From positions 930,001-994,000 of the forward strand of contig CP084616.1 of the NCBI GenBank assembly GCA_025917655.1: a stretch of DNA of 64,000 bases. Direction: 5' to 3'. The notes beneath the pieces were generated by a model. That model made no database searches. It saw nothing but the letters and a program-made list of their open reading frames with translations, and was not told the DNA's origin. The DNA comes from Chlorella sorokiniana. Taxonomy: Eukaryota; Chlorophyta; Trebouxiophyceae; Chlorellales; Chlorellaceae. Position numbers and translations under genes: made by a program. Of this stretch, positions 20,991 through 32,302 are shown piece by piece. How positions within the stretch are numbered: the stretch's first letter is position 1; every line of letters starts with the position of its first letter.

Positions 20991-21889
20991 CACCTCGCTT
21001 CTCAGTCTTGCTTTACAGCGGCAAGGGGATACCAAATAATGCAGACGGCCATAACAGGGCAATGCATGAAAGGCACATGGACCGACAGCTGCCCATGGGT
21101 GTCGCTCTTCGCGTGTTGCCTGCACCGGTCCGGGCACACAAACAGGCACCGGGCGGCCGGCCAGAGTGGCCCTCTCTCAGGGGCCGTGAAATTGCATTGG
21201 GCAGCGCCGTGATGGAAGGAACAAGAAGGGGCCGGGGAGGGGAAGATCCAGCATTGCGCTGACAGCGGCCCACAAGCTAGGGAAGGCGGGCGGGCCCACA
21301 AACAGGTGAAAAAGGGAAAGGGCGCAGCCAAGACATACGGAAGGGTTGTTGGCACAGGGGCATGCGCTGCTGGGCAATGGCAAGTGGAGCATGGGAGAGG
21401 GCCGACAGGACAAAAGCTTGGGGGCCAACATGTAAGCCAAAAGGGATTCAAGCGGGGCCAGACAGGCAGGCGGCGGCACAGCCCGCCAGCACCTGCAGAA
21501 GGGCGCCCACAGCAGGAGACAGTGTGCTAAGGGATACGGAGGCAATGCAGGGTGGTGGCTTGGGGGGGGGGTACGGAACGACAACTGGATGGGCTGCGGG
21601 GCCAAAAACAGCCTATCCTTTGCGCCTGCGGCACCGGGAACGTCGATCAAGGTCAAGTACAGGGGTTCTCCGCGCAAACCCCCAAAAGGCGGGGAGGGGT
21701 GGCGGGGTCAGGGTTCTTTGGTGGGGAGCGGATCCGGAGGGCTGGGTCAAGGCCGAGCATGCGCTTGCCGATTGCATTTGTCAATGCGAGAATTCTGATC
21801 CGAGGCGCATAGCGCGCGCCTAGCTGCCGCAGCGCGTTGGGGCTGGCAGGGGTGTTGAGTTTGGCTGGCTGGCTGGCTGAGACGCTGCC
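20991..21889. repeat. spacer repeat R, copy 3, and phosphatase 3' flank
   Basis: The stretch 20993-21680 is the long form of R, shared with 14150-15055. The stretch 21680-21889 is unique: GGCT repeats at 21862-21880, then the end of the phosphatase gene. No coding frame is conserved. Confidence 0.65.
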
Positions 21890-24800
21890 TCACAGCAGCC
21901 CGTCTTCGATCAGGCCTCGGCTGATGGAGGCCAGAGCTGCCGCCAGCGCGGAGCCGCCACCCGCGCCGCTCGCAGCAGCGGCAGGCTCGTCCTGCGGCTG
22001 CGCACGGCCAGCTGGCGCGTCCCAAGGCGGCGGCGCAGCACGGGGAGGCGACACCACCTTGGGCGGCGCCCGCTGCCCCGGCGCCCCACCTCCTGCTGGT
22101 CGTCCGCGCCTCGGCTGGCGCCGAGCATGGCAGCCGCCAGCGCGTCGCTGCCGGGCTGCGGGGGCTGCGGCGGCGCTGCTGCCTGCTGCCTGCCGTCCGG
22201 CGGGAGGGCAGCCAGGCGCGCGCCGCCAGCATCCGCTTCTCCGGGCGCCAGGTGCCAGGTGCCGAGGCGCTGCAGCTTGGCGCGCGGCTCGTCGGCGGTG
22301 GGGCTGCTGCCGCCGCTGAGCAGGTCGGTGGCGGAGGATTCGGCCGACAGGCGGTGCATGGGGGCGTGGGCGGAGGGGGAGGGGGCCAGCCCCGCCGCCA
22401 GCCCCGGCAGCACGCTGTCCTTGGGGGAGGGCAGGCCCAGCAGCACGCTGTCCTCGCTGCTGCGCCCTCGCTCAGCGCCGAGTCGTCGGCGAGGGCGGCC
22501 CTGCCGCCGCGCGGCACCGCCACGCCGCCGCTCGCGTGGGCGCCGCCGCCGCCGGGGCAGCCGGGCTTGCACTCCGGCAGCTGGCAGGCGGTGCAGCGGG
22601 GGCCGGGCGGGGTGGCCGGCAGGGCGCCCGGCAGCCCCCGCCGCCCTCCTCCAGCGCGGCGTGCGGCTGATCGGCGACGAAAACGCCGTGCGCGCCAAAC
22701 ACGCCGCGTACGGTGAACTGATGCGCCAGCGCCTCGCCCTGCTTGGCGCAGCGCACCTGCAGGTACGACAGGTCGTCGGGGCTGCCCATGGGGTTGCGCT
22801 GCATGGCCGACATGAGGGCCACCGCGAAGCTCTGGGCCGCCTGCCAGGCAAACGTGCCGTCGCTGGCACACGTGGCGACCCAGAACGCCTCCAGCTTGGC
22901 GGCCGCGTGGCGCAGCACGTTGCCTGCGGGGGGGGGGGCGCGCAGGCCGGCTGAGCGGGCAGGGGGCTGACCAGTGCGAGCAGCTGCAGTCGGCAGCACA
23001 GCAACAGTTTGGGCGGTGGGCAGGGCAGGGTAGCTGCTCGTCTCCCCCTCACCGTCGTCCGCGGCCAGCAGGTCGGAGGGGCGGTACTCTTCCACGTACA
23101 TCACGCTCTGCTCGTACTCCGGCTCGTATGCCTCTGCAGTTACGGGGGCAAAGGGGGGTCATCGCTGGAGCGGGCGAGGGCGACTGCCGCCGAGGGCCAC
23201 AGGCAAGCTCAAAGCTCTCAGCGAGCAGCGCCAGGAGCGCGATCCAGCTGAGCAGGCGGGCATCTCTGCAGCACCCGACAGGCTGCCCTGCTGGCTCTCA
23301 CCCTGCCACCCCTGCCCACCCCTCCCCATCCGGCACGCACACACACACATGGCGCCTTTATAAGTCCGCCCTCCCAATGTGTGGGCACACTTCTCCACAG
23401 ACACACGCGCAGAACCCACCCCCCACACAGACCCCACCCACCCGTGGAGTCGTCCAGGCAGATGAGCGGCACGGCCAGCTGGGTGGGCACGTGAGGCTTG
23501 GTGATGTCGTAGCAGCCCAGCGCCGTCAGCGCTGTCTTGTTGGCGGCCTGGGTCAGCGTGTCGGGGAAGGTGGATGTCAGCCGCGACTCCCAGTCTGCAG
23601 CGAGGGGGAGGGGGCGGCAGCAGCGCAGCGCAGCGCATCAGGAACCGGTTGACAGCAGCAGCGATGAGCGTGGTGCATGCGGGTAGAAGCCGTGCTTGCA
23701 GGCCAGAGGAGGGCAGTCTGCGGAGCAAACCCCAGCCCCCGGCCAGCGCAGGCAGGGGCGCTTGTGCGTCCAGCCGAGCCAGGGACTTTTCTTGTCCAGC
23801 GCAAGCACAGTTTAGGCGCGGGTTCAGCTCACCCGAGGGCGGGATGAGCTGGCCCAGCGGGTCCAGCATGAGCCACAGCAGCTGGATGTACTCGCGCTTG
23901 CCCTTGCTGCACACAAACACCGCAAAGCGGTCCGCGTTCTGCGCGCGTGGAAGGGAGGGGCAGAGGGCAGGACGGCCGGGTCAGGGGCAGCCTTCCAGCC
24001 GCAGCTTGCCAAAGCGTGCTCCGACGCCTCCATTGACCAAATGGCCTGTCTTAAAAACATCAATGCCCTCCGCGGAAGCCCCTCCTCCCAAAGGCCAACG
24101 CCGCGCCCTCCTCACCTGCGCCAGGAACTCGCGCAGGTCGGCCCAGCCGCGGCGCAGGCGGACCTTGAAGGTGCAGCTGACGCGCCCCACCTTCCAGTGC
24201 ATCACCCACACCTCGTCTGTGGCAGGGGGGGGGCGGGGATGGAGCCCATGAGGTGGGCAGCACAAGCAGAGGGATGAGCCCCTCCCCAGGTGGGCACACA
24301 AAGGTGTGCCTAGATGGGGTGTTCACAGGGAAGGCACGGCGTTTCATGAAAACGCCAGCCGGCGCCAGGCCAGGGGCAGCAGCAGCCTGCAACCAACCCC
24401 AACCACCGGCCACAGGCTTGCCACGGTCGAGGCGCACCCGAGAAGTCGTCGTGGCCGGGCAGCGGGGCGTACTGCGCCGCCATCTGCCGCCCGTAGCTGT
24501 TGGTGACGACAACGTGGCGCCAGTCCAGCAGGTCCCAGTCGCTGGGGGCGATGGTGCAGCTGACGGCGTCCACCAGGGTGTTGTCTGCCGGGCGGAAGGA
24601 GAGTTGGGGGCGGGTAAGCGGGGGATGGCAGTCGGCAGAATGCTGCACGAGCGCTCAGCAGCAACAGCAACCAGCAAACAGGATCAGCATTGGGGCGGTG
24701 GTGGAGCGGCCTGAAGGGACCACATAGGAGAGGGCGCACTGTGGCGCACACGCCCCAGGTTGTGTTGTACTGCTGGCAGACTGGCAGCGGGGGCGCGGCT

Positions 24801-25605
24801 GGCGGCGTATTGCGCGCAAGCGGCGGCGGCGAACGCGCGCGCGGCGGCGGGCGGGCAGAAGCGAGCAGGCCCACCTAGGTCCAGCACCACCGCCACCTGC
24901 TTCTGCTGGCGCAGCCGCCGCAGAGCTCCACGGCGCGCAGGTTGGTGGCGTACGCCAGGAAGTACAGGCCGTCCTGGGCGGCGGTGGCGGGCAGGCGCGG
25001 CACCAGCACCATGTCTGCCGACGGCATGGAGCACGCGAGCACCTCGCCGTGCGCGTGGCACTGCTCGCACAGCGCCAGCAGCCGCGCGCTGTGCTTCTCC
25101 TCGCCGGGGATGACGCCCACCACGCCATCAGGGCCTGCCGTGGGGGGGGGGGTGCGCGACTTCGGTCAGGCACGGATAAGATTGCTGCGGCTTCCGGCTT
25201 CCGGGCGCGCGGCGGCGCCATCTGGCAGCCTCTGCCTTGTGCCGTCCGCCCGCCCCCTTGCGCACACCTCGCTTGTTGACCAGGGCTTGGACTGCCAGGG
25301 CTCCCAGGCTCACGCGCCTGCAAGCGAAAGGTGGACCAAGAGCGTGAGCGCCCGGGGGCTTCCGCGGGCCCAAAGGGGCTGCGGGCTGCGCCATTGTCGC
25401 CAGCACGACACTCTCAGGGCGCCTCACCTGTACTCCAACCCCGCAGCGTTGTCCTGACCGCCGGGTGGGAGTTCGGGGAGTGAAAGAGCCGCACAACGGT
25501 GCTGCCAAGGAAATAGCTGTCGTCATCGAGTTCCTCTTGCAGCAGAACCAGCCTAGAGTTGACGTAGGGCAGTGTGGGCGGAGGGAGGGTGCCCTCCTCG
25601 ACCAT
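21890..25605 (-). CDS. FCP1/CPL-type RNA polymerase II CTD phosphatase-like
   Basis: This is a HAD-family phosphatase with the FCP1 homology domain, expected to dephosphorylate the CTD of RNA polymerase II in the nucleus. Read 5' to 3', exon 1 (25428-25605) begins MVEEGTLPPPTLPYVNSRLV. Exon 2 reads RVSLGALAVQALVNKR, then comes GVIPGEEKHSARLLALCEQC. The catalytic motif is split by an intron: VAVVLDL in one exon and DNTLVDAVSC in the next give DLDNT (DxDxT). Then follow VMHWKVGRVSCTFKVRLR, FAVFVCSKGKREYIQLLWL, WESRLTSTFPDTLTQAA, PLICLDDST and YVEEYRPSDLLAADD. A low-complexity tail ends GLIEDGLL. The frame slips by one at CCCC 25439-25442 and near 24918-24930, between LCGG and LRQQKQVAVV. No BRCT or double-stranded-RNA-binding domain is evident. 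This is the only complete copy of the array. Confidence 0.85.
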
Positions 25606-25799
25606 AAGTTCCTTGACGCTCCTCTAGGTGTGTTTCTTTGGGTTATAAGGACCTCAATATGCAATGAAGAGGGAAGCAGTCGGCACAGGCCGCGGCAAAA
25701 GCACTCGGGCCTGCTGTGGACAGCACAGCATCTGCCAGACAGCAGCTGACGAGAGGGATTAGGCCTTTTCTTGCGGCCTCGGGAGCTCCACTTCAGCTT

Positions 25800-25804
25800 T
25801 TACA
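25800..25804 (-). terminator. TGTAA poly(A) signal of VPS38
   Basis: TTACA on the + strand (TGTAA on the minus strand) lies about 45 bases past the VPS38 stop codon. Confidence 0.5.
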
Positions 25805-25845
25805 GCCAGGTTGCACGCCCAGGAGAGCAGCAGCGGGGCAGGCGC

Positions 25846-28800
25846 TCACCGGCGGGCGCCGCCCTGCAGCAGGGCAGCTGACGGCAGGTGCGACTGCGGC
25901 AGCGCGCTCTGCGCCGCCAGCAGCAGCTTGTACACGTTCTGCAGCAGGTGGGTTGGGCCCCCGGCGCTGATGCCGTGCGCCTGCAGCAGCTGTATCACGT
26001 CCTTGTTCAGCAGGAACACCGCCACTGCACCGAGAGGAGGGGAGGCAGCGGGCCGCTTCTCACGACGCCCCTGGACTTCGGTCGCCCGGGACGGAGCAGC
26101 CCCCTTCCCTGCCCGTCGTCGGCTGCACCGTCGAAGGCATGGACAGCAGCCCGCACCGCGGCACAGGCGCATGCTGCGCTCACCCGCAAAGCGCGGGCGG
26201 TCCCGCTCAGACTCGCAGTACAACGGGTAGCACGCCGCCGCCTCCCCGCGCCCCCGCCGCCCCCGCCTTGCCAGCCTCGCCGCGCGGCCCCAGCAGCGGC
26301 CGCCGCACCGCAGGCGCGTCGCCCTCTCCCGACCTGCACGGTCGCGGGATGCGACAGCCCAAAGAGCACTTGGGGGCCGCTGACCGGCGGCACGCGCGTC
26401 AGCCGGAGCAGCAGCAGCGTCCAGGGGCCTGGGCGCCAACGCATGCAGCCGAGGACACCCCACCTCACGCTCTCGCCTCCACGTCCCACCCCGACACGCA
26501 CAAACACACGCACACGCGCGCAGCGCCCCACCATGTGCCCACAGGCGGGTACGAATCCACCACCGCCGACCGCGAGCCGCGCAGCAGCAGCGGGTAGCGC
26601 AGCGGTACGTCCAGGTACGCCGCCAGGCGGTCCACCACCTGCCGGGTGGCCATGGGCGGCGGCGACAGGCGGTGGGGCAGGGAGGGTGGGGCGCGGGACA
26701 GGTGGCGCGGCGCGTGCGCCCCAGCCGCCACGCCTGCCGCTCCTGCCGGGACACAAGCCCAACTTGTAGCGCAGACGCAGTGCTGAGTCTCCCGCCGCTC
26801 CCGTCAGCAGCGGCGCAATGGGTTCTGCGAGCTTCGAGGCTGCTGAGAGCGCGGGCAGCTCGCTGCCAGGCCCTGCCGCGCGCCGGCGGCAGCAGCGCGA
26901 GGCTAGAGCTGCGCAGCCGCACCTGCGCCAGGTAGCCCAGGGCCACGGCGGCGGCCGCGTCGTCCTCCGCATCCACGCCCTCGCCGCCCTCCTCAAAGGC
27001 GGCGCGCCACACGCCCGACCGCACCTCCAGGCCGCCGATGGACAGCCGCATCTCCTGCCTGCAGCCGCCAAACGCGGTTCGCAGGCGAGAGCGGGGGTGC
27101 GGGGGTAGGTGCGGCGCACAGACGCGGCGGGAGGTCAGCGGCATGTGGCGAGTGGCGGGCGCCTGCCGCCCTGCTGCTCTGACCCAGCTGCTTGGGGGCG
27201 GGGTGTGCTTGCCGAGCGGCAGCCCCGCACCTAGCGCTGCCGCCGCCGCCCCAGGGCGGCGTGGCGCCGCCGAAGCCGGCGCTGGTGGCGGAGGCGGCGG
27301 AGGGGGTGGCTGCCCCCGCCCACTGCTGCTCCAGCCGCTCGTCGAGGTAGCCGCCGGGGGCCTCGGGCACGCTGACTGCTCGCCGCGCTCCAAAGGGGAC
27401 CACGGGAGGAAGGTTGTGAGCAGGCATGCAGCTGCAGCAAGGCAGAGAGCAGGGCCGGCAGCGAGCGAGCGCCGCCCAGCCGCCCGCCGGCAGCGCCCCT
27501 CCACGGCATGCGAGCCCGTCGCTGCCCCATGCAAGGCGACGCAGCGTGCGCAGCATGCGCATCAGCCCCCCCCCACACACACACACCCAAGCTCACCCTG
27601 CGTGGGGCCCAGCTGGAAGACGGCCCCCAGCTGGCACACCATGTGGCAGCGCCGCGCCACCAGCTCCCGCAAGACCGCCGCCGCGGCGCCGCGCACGCCC
27701 TCCCCTTGCAACGACGCCTCCGCCTCGCTGCGGCGGGGCGAGGGCAGGGGGCAGCCGCCTGAGCATGGCTGGCGCAGCAGCGTTGCGGGTGTGTGCCGTG
27801 CATGCGCGACGGCAAGAAGGCGACGAAGGGAGCACCCCAGCCGCCCGCCGCAACACCTCAACAAGGCTCCTGAGCAGAGTGCGAGGAACCAAAACATCAC
27901 AGCCCAATCGCTCACCCCAGCCGCCGCTCCGCCGCCTGCATCACTTTGAGCGTCGTCACCAGCGCCTGCGCCTGCACCGTGGCCAGCTTCCGGGCAGCTT
28001 CCGCCTCCGCCGCCACCTCCGCCAGCTCGGCCCGCGCCGCCGCCGCCGCCGCCCGGCACCGCTCCGCCTCCCCGCGCAGCGCCGCCAGCTGCTGCTGCTG
28101 CGCGCGCGCTGCCGGTGCGGCGCCAGGCGGGCCTCCAGCTCGCCCTGCAGCGCTGCGCTGCGCCCCGCCAGGTCGCGCAGCCTGCCGCGCAGCGCCGCCA
28201 GCGACGTAATGTACTGGTAGGCGCCGGCGACGGTGAGCACCTTGCTGCCCGCGGCAGGCGGCGGCACCGCGTGCCTGTTGCCCGTGAGGCCGCCCCGGGC
28301 CCCAGCTCGGCGGCGGCGGCGGCAGCCAGCTGGGAGGCGGTGGTGGCGGCTGTCACGTCGGAGCCAGCCTCGGACTCTGCGTCCGACGCGGCGCCATCCA
28401 GCCCCGCCTCTGGACCGCCCTGCCCCAGCGCAGCCTCCTGCGCAGCGGCGGCAAACAAAGGAAGCAGCGAGCAGGTCTCGTGGCTGCGGCAACCCGGCAA
28501 GCGGCGCGGCTGCCAGCAACGACCAGCGCTGCCCCACCTGGAGGTTGGGCGCGCTGCGCAGCAGCCTGGACACCAGCAGGTTGGCGAAGCGGCGGGTGGC
28601 ACCCGGCATCGCGCCCCCGCCCTCCCCACGCTCCTCTGCCGCCGCCGCCGCCGCCGCCGCCGCGGCTTGCGACACTGCGCGCTTGTAGGGGCTGGTCTGG
28701 TGGGAGCCCGGCCGGGCGCACGGCGCGGCAGGGGAGGGGGCAGAGCCGCAGGCCGTCGGCAAACTGCAGCACCAGCGTGTTGGGCTGCAGCGGCTGCCGC

Positions 28801-29175
28801 AGCGCCGCCAGGTCAGCCCCAGCCGGCCACAGCGCATCCAGGCTGGCCACCCGCCACGCCGCCACCACACGCCCGGGCAGCAGCCGGTGGCGCCCAGCGC
28901 CTCGGCGGGCCCCTGCCGACGCTGCGGCGCCGCTGCGGCAGGCGCTGCTGTGGGGCTGCCAGGTGGAAGGTGCTGTGGCAGTGGGGGCGGAGGCCCGTCG
29001 CACAGAGGCATCGCGCTGGCTGGGCCCACATCCCCCGCCGACTCCTGCGACGCGCCCGCTTTGCCAGGCTTCGCCTGCTGCTGGCCGTGTGAGGGAGCAT
29101 CCTCATCGGCCGGCGATTGCTGGCCCTCGATGGACGCTTGCGGCTGCTCCCCTTGCTGCTCTTGCTGAAATTCGG

Positions 29176-29206
<31 letters not shown>

Positions 29207-29987
29207 CTGGTACTCGGGCTGCTGTCGCTGCTGCTCGGATGGAGGTAGGGTAGGGCGTGGCAGTGCCCGTTCTGCGCGCCGGCGCATTGCTGACGGTCTG
29301 AAGCAGCGACATCGCAGGGCACCGCAAGCATGCCATCATGCTGCACTTGTTTGGCTGGCTCTGTCGCCCTTGCTGCTGCTTGATCGTCAGCCTCAGCGGC
29401 AAGCTGGAAGGCTGGACGGCTGCCTGCAGGGTACAGCACTGGTTGCTGCAGGCCCTCGACCGCTGCTGCCAGGCTGGCAGAGAACGGCTCGCATGCCACT
29501 GGAAGCTGGTCCACGGATGCAAACGACTCTCCTGAAGCGGCCGGCAGCAGGGCCAGCGCGCCCTCCTCATCTTCCCCCTCCGCCACAGCATGAAGCGCCA
29601 GCAGCACCTCTGCCTGGCTGCTGTGCAGCAGCGGGTCTGGCTGCCCCGCCTCCGCCTGGCTCCACGGCAGCGGCTGCCAGTCAGGGTTCAGCGTGCCGTC
29701 GACCTGGGGGTGGGGGTGGGGGGGGGGGGCTCCTGTGAGCGCCCTGCAGGCAATGCTGCCAGCACTCGCACCACCTGCTGGAAAGCAGCAGCTCACCGCT
29801 TCGCTCCGGTAGACAAGCTGCCAGGCTTCTCCGTTGCCTTTGTGCTGCTGCCGGGGCAGCGGAGCGAGATTGTGACATAGTGGGGAGCGGTGCCGCAGGC
29901 TGCGCTGCTGCGAGTCAGCAGCCCCCTGCCGCTGATGCCTTCAAGCTGGCGAAGCCGCCGCCCCACGTGCTGCGGCGATGGGCGCAC
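25846..29987 (-). CDS. VPS38: VPS38/UVRAG homolog (class III PI3-kinase complex II)
   Basis: This is a subunit of the VPS34-VPS15-Beclin complex II acting in endosomal sorting. The start at 29987 (MRPSPQHVGRRLRQLEGIS) matches the RRLR-L-I start of UVRAG. The C2-type region has HYVTISL, AWQLVYRSEA and VDGTLNPDWQPL. A long Ala/Ser/Gln-rich insert follows, with a CAG/CTG-encoded Gln run at 29173-29203. Then come LDALWPAGADLAALRQPL and LVLQFADGLRLCP, a coiled coil (LAALRGRLRDLAGRSAALQ), LEVRSGVW, and the conserved C-terminal domain: YLDVPLRYPLLLRGSRS, YPLYCESERDRPRFA and VAVFLLNKDVIQLLQAHGI. A frame slip separates HYVTISL from AWQLVYRSEA in exon 1. Parts of the low-complexity insert also change frame. 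The gene is followed closely by the phosphatase gene on the same strand. Confidence 0.85.
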
Positions 29988-30459
29988 AGACCGCAGCAGA
30001 GGGTGTTGGCTTCATTTCATGCTTCTCGGAATGGTCACTGTGAACGATTGACGCATTGCAGGCGCATGCAAAACACACAAGAAGCCCGTGCCGCTGTGGC
30101 GGCGGCTGCAACCCACCCAGACGCCCTCTTGAGCCTCAAGCATGGGAACCCCGCTACTCGGGCCTTGGATCTTCTGTAAACTGCCTAAAGCAACACATCA
30201 GAGGGCTGCGATCACCAAGGCAGACAACTTTCGCGCGAGGTTTCGACTACACTGCGAGAGGGTGCTTCAGACTGGTGTGTCTACATACATTGAATGGCCA
30301 TGTGCGATCGATCACTAACCTTGCCGTTCAACGATGCAGACACGAAAGATGCGGTACACGCCAAGAGTACTGTAGCACACCAGCATCTTCCCGGTTGCTG
30401 CCTGGCGCAGTAAGTCGGCCCATTCATGCGCATGATTGCTTTGAACGGACAGTACTCAC
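29988..30459. promoter_or_regulatory. divergent intergenic region VPS38 / RING gene
   Basis: About 470 bases between divergent start codons. It is lower in GC than the neighbouring exons, with no coding frame. It is a probable shared promoter. Confidence 0.4.
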
Positions 30460-32032
30460 ATGGAGGACGCGCATAGGTGCAGCGTCTGCTTGACAGCCCC
30501 TCCCGTGGAGCCAGCAACCGTGAAAGAATGCGGACACGAATATTGGCAAGTTTCCGGCGAATGCCGCATGTTCTTAGGTCACTGACCTCTTCCTGGTTGC
30601 CGCCGCCGGCACCAGGTCCGAGCCGCACACGTGCTTTTGTGCAGCTTGGAGTGCCTGCGCCAGTGGTGCCGGACGCGGCGGCAACCCAAGTGCCCCTTGT
30701 GTCAGGCCGGCATCCAGCAGCTCGTGCTGCAGGATGGCAGGGAAGAGGTGCGCTGCCTTGCTGCCATGCTGAGCTGGCGGCTGGCGCGTGAGCAGGTGGC
30801 CGTGGTGCCAGGCGATGAGGGACGCGCGGCAGCTGGTGCGCAGCAGTTGCAGAGCTTGCGGGCCGCTTCCTGCAGGATGCGCCGCCGCCCGACCGAGTGG
30901 ACGAAGACGGGCCTGACCTGGGCTGCCTTGACCACTCCTACTTCTCGGCGGAATCAGACCGCCTGCTGTGCAGGCAAGGCGCGGCAGCCCAGATGTGCCG
31001 CTGCGGCCACGGCCGGGGTCGGACGCGAGGAGCGCAGCGCACGCAGCCTGTTGCTGCACCTGCCCTTGGCCTCGCCTGTCTGATTGCTGTTGCTTGTTCG
31101 TTGCTTGGGATGCGTGGCAGGGCGCGAGCGGCGCAGGCGCAGCTGGTGCAGGCGGCCTACGGCTCGGGTCGGCGCGGGTGCAGCGCCGCCGCCGACGCCA
31201 CCGACGCGCTGCAGCAGGTGATCGACGCGCTGGCGGGGGTGAGGGAGGACATGCGGCGGGAGGTGCCCTTCCGTGCGGAGGAGGTACTGCACAGCCTGTA
31301 CAGCCTGGACCAGCTGGTCCAGCAGATCGCGGCGGGCGGCTGGAGGAGCGCGGCGGGCGGGCGCCGCTGGGGCCGGCCCCGCTGGCGGCGCGGTTCAGCG
31401 CCGACGACGCGGCGGCGGGGCTGCACGAGTGGCAGGAGCATTCAGGTGCGCGACACAGGGCCATTGTTGGTGCAAGTGGCGGGTGGCAAACGTGACAGGG
31501 GCTTCCGTCGAAGCTGACCCTGCGTCTGCAATGGCTGCTCACTTGCTTCTGTGCGTCTGCAGTGGCTGCACACTTGCTTCTGTGCTCCACTCCTCTGCCG
31601 CAGACGAAGACTACGACCCAAGCGACGAAGAGGAGCTCAGCATAGATGGCAAGACGCGCCAGCGCCTGGCTCAAGCCTCGCTGGGCGGCACGCCTGGCCG
31701 GCGGCCCACACCCGGGCGGCGGGGCAGCAGCGGCAGCCTGACGGGCGGCGGCGGCGGCAGCAGCGCGGCGGGGCAGCAGCGGCAGCCTGACGGGCGGCGG
31801 CGGCGGCAGCGCGCGGCGGGGCAGCAGCGGCAGCCTGACGGGCGGCGGCGGCGGCAGCGTGCGGCGGCGATGACGCCGCTCTCGTGGATCACCCTCTGCC
31901 TCTACCCGGCTTCAGCATCAACCTGCTCGCATTGCCCGCCCGCTGGATCAGACAGCTCTCAACATTGCAAGACTGTTGCACACGCTTGAACAGTTTCGAG
32001 GGCTGCACTTGTCAGCAGCTATGTGCCGTTGA
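30460..32032 (+). CDS. RING-HC finger protein, probable E3 ubiquitin ligase
   Basis: The start at 30460 (MEDAHRCSVCLTAPP) is fixed by an in-frame stop 16-18 bases upstream. The C3HC4 RING fills residues 7-48: Cys7, Cys10, Cys24, His26, Cys29, Cys32, Cys45, Cys48, with the typical ECLRQWCRTRRQPKCPLC end. The codon of Cys29 is split by an intron with a GC donor (30546); joining TG|C restores the ligand, which proves the splice. Downstream parts are LGCLDHSYFSAESDRLL, then VIDALAGVREDMRREVPFR with EEVLHSLYSLDQLVQQ, then HEWQEHSDEDYDPSDEEEL. A 42-base repeat block at 31719-31860 encodes Gly/Ser runs. The probable end is NIARLLHTLEQFRGLHL ... AAMCR. At least two one-base frame slips occur (about 30840 and 31335-31350), and the C-terminal frame is uncertain. 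The substrate is unknown. Confidence 0.7.
31719..31865 (+). repeat. 42-bp coding repeat, three copies
   Basis: Three copies of a GC-rich unit (CGGGGCAGCAGCGGCAGCC core) lie in the RING gene. In one frame they encode GSSGSLTGGGGGS. Small length differences between units (46-48 bases) change frame, so the exact product here is unreliable. Confidence 0.75.
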
Positions 32033-32302
32033 TACACTGGTTGACCCAGTGTGTCTTCCTGGACCGTGCGCGTCTCGCGCTGAACCCTTATGCTTTAGGG
32101 GATCACCAGCACCATTGACTTGCTTTAAAAGATCACCAGCATCACTGGGTGCATCCCTGCCGGCTCCCAGCCAATCCATTGGCCCACGGGTGTGATGGAA
32201 CCTGGCAGACAGCTGCCATGCTGGCGGGCCGAGCAGACGGGCTGGCAATTGTGGGCCGTCCTTTGTTTTTGGCCTTCTCCCCCTCTTCTTGGTTTCGGAA
32301 AC

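Larger units (their letters stand above)
8600..25605. repeat. three-unit segmental duplication array
   Basis: Three diverged tandem units share the same order: the 3' flank of a four-TM gene, that gene (-), its promoter, spacer R, and FCP1-type phosphatase sequence (-). Unit 1 spans about 8600-12410, unit 2 about 12411-17220 and unit 3 about 17221-25605. Units 1 and 2 end inside the phosphatase copy at different points. The next unit then opens with a shared junction (CTGCTATGCCCCAAAGGG at about 12422 and 17238). Unit 3 is longer because a satellite and a LINE fragment sit between the four-TM promoter and spacer R. Confidence 0.85.

Noticed and set aside
20990-21680. Spacer R as the upstream part of the LINE
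   Set aside because: R occurs at 10494 and 14150 without adjoining reverse-transcriptase sequence and has no RT-like frame. It belongs to the duplicated unit.
21747-22871. 374-residue frame extending past the phosphatase stop
   Set aside because: In another frame the exon ends GLIEDGLL-stop at 21890, which is the better C-terminus. The longer frame is Arg/Ala-rich shadow.
25846-27534. One continuous 562-residue protein on the minus strand
   Set aside because: It joins VPS38 exons to introns by chance. VPS38 motifs are spread over different frames and separated by splice sites.
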